A stretch of DNA of 64,000 nucleotides from Streptococcus australis (GTDB lineage Bacteria; Bacillota; Bacilli; Lactobacillales; Streptococcaceae). Below are positions 63,926 through 64,000 of this stretch, piece by piece. Made by a program: the position numbers and the translations under genes. Below the pieces are notes generated by a model that was not told the DNA's origin, searched no databases, and saw only the letters and a list, made by a program, of their open reading frames with translations. The stretch's first letter is position 1, and every line of letters begins with the position of its first letter. Where the stretch lies: positions 112,939-176,938 of the forward strand of contig NZ_JADNGY010000005.1 in NCBI RefSeq assembly GCF_015553625.1. Reading direction: 5' to 3'.

Positions 63926-64000
63926 AAAGAGAGTGGGACAGAAATCGGTCATTCGTTAGAATTCGATTTCGTCGTCCCACCTCCGCACAGTTGAGTAGGG
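63926..64000 (+). repeat. Intergenic repeat, copy C, cut by window end
   Basis: Begins directly after the pgdA stop codon in the same orientation as copy A. Hairpin 1 is complete. It matches copy A through GTTGAGTAGGG except for about one base, and the window stops inside hairpin 2. Confidence 0.8.

Overview
This 64 kb window is core chromosome of an oral streptococcus of the mitis/sanguinis group. The gene orders murA-epuA-endA, cdaA-cdaR-glmM, rapZ-yvcK-whiA, dnaG-rpoD, dnaE-pfkA-pyk, pstS-C-A-B-B-phoU and ciaR-ciaH are streptococcal. The tmRNA carries the tag AKNNTSYALAA, and many protein sequences closely resemble S. pneumoniae proteins as I remember them. A three-copy intergenic repeat and a duplicated MFS exporter point to a S. 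parasanguinis/S. australis-like species, but the species is a guess. I see no prophage, insertion sequence, CRISPR array or rRNA.

Layout. 1-3.5 kb: end of murA, epuA, the DNA-uptake nuclease endA, and a secreted metalloprotease paired with a small membrane protein. 3.6-9.3 kb: an ABC-F ATPase that looks leaderless, an Rgg regulator, and two near-identical MFS exporters. The second exporter has a leader peptide and an RBS-sequestering hairpin. 9.3-16.4 kb: lapA-like, gatD and murT (reverse), then cdaA-cdaR-glmM and an LPXTG surface protein. 16.4-21.7 kb: full copy of the repeat, a DUF4044-type micro-protein, obgE, a 53-aa gene, ridA, rapZ-yvcK-whiA. 21.7-30.3 kb: ferredoxin-NADP reductase, aquaglyceroporin, rpsU, mscL, dnaG-rpoD, a SufT-like gene and an ABC exporter. 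30.3-41.3 kb: tmRNA, tRNA-Ser, dnaE, pfkA, pyk, a signal-peptidase-like protein lacking the catalytic dyad, mntE and pcrA. 41.4-41.6 kb: an unidentified structured RNA. 41.6-50.4 kb: a DUF2130 protein, a GNAT protein, an alpha/beta hydrolase, a HOSCN reductase, truB, ribF, spx, an IMPase-family gene and an RNA m5C methyltransferase. 50.5-64 kb: the Pst/PhoU phosphate operon, pepN, bioY, a Gly/Gln/Pro-repeat membrane protein directly upstream of ciaRH, gloA and pgdA.

Themes. Much of the content concerns the cell envelope: murA, murT/gatD, glmM with its c-di-AMP synthase, the rapZ/yvcK module, pgdA, an LPXTG protein, and ciaRH.

Best candidate for something undescribed: the repeat protein at 58989-59681. 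It holds the position that ciaX holds in S. mutans. Its promoter region carries four CiaR-like hexamers spaced exactly 11 bp apart, and the CiaH next door has an unusual acidic Gly/Pro insert in its sensor domain. Second is the duplicated MFS exporter with a 7-codon leader peptide lying on one arm of a hairpin that hides the exporter's Shine-Dalgarno. Also worth attention are the PstB paralogue with Arg in place of the switch histidine, the catalytically substituted signal-peptidase homologue, the structured RNA near 41.5 kb, and the portable bidirectional-terminator repeat.
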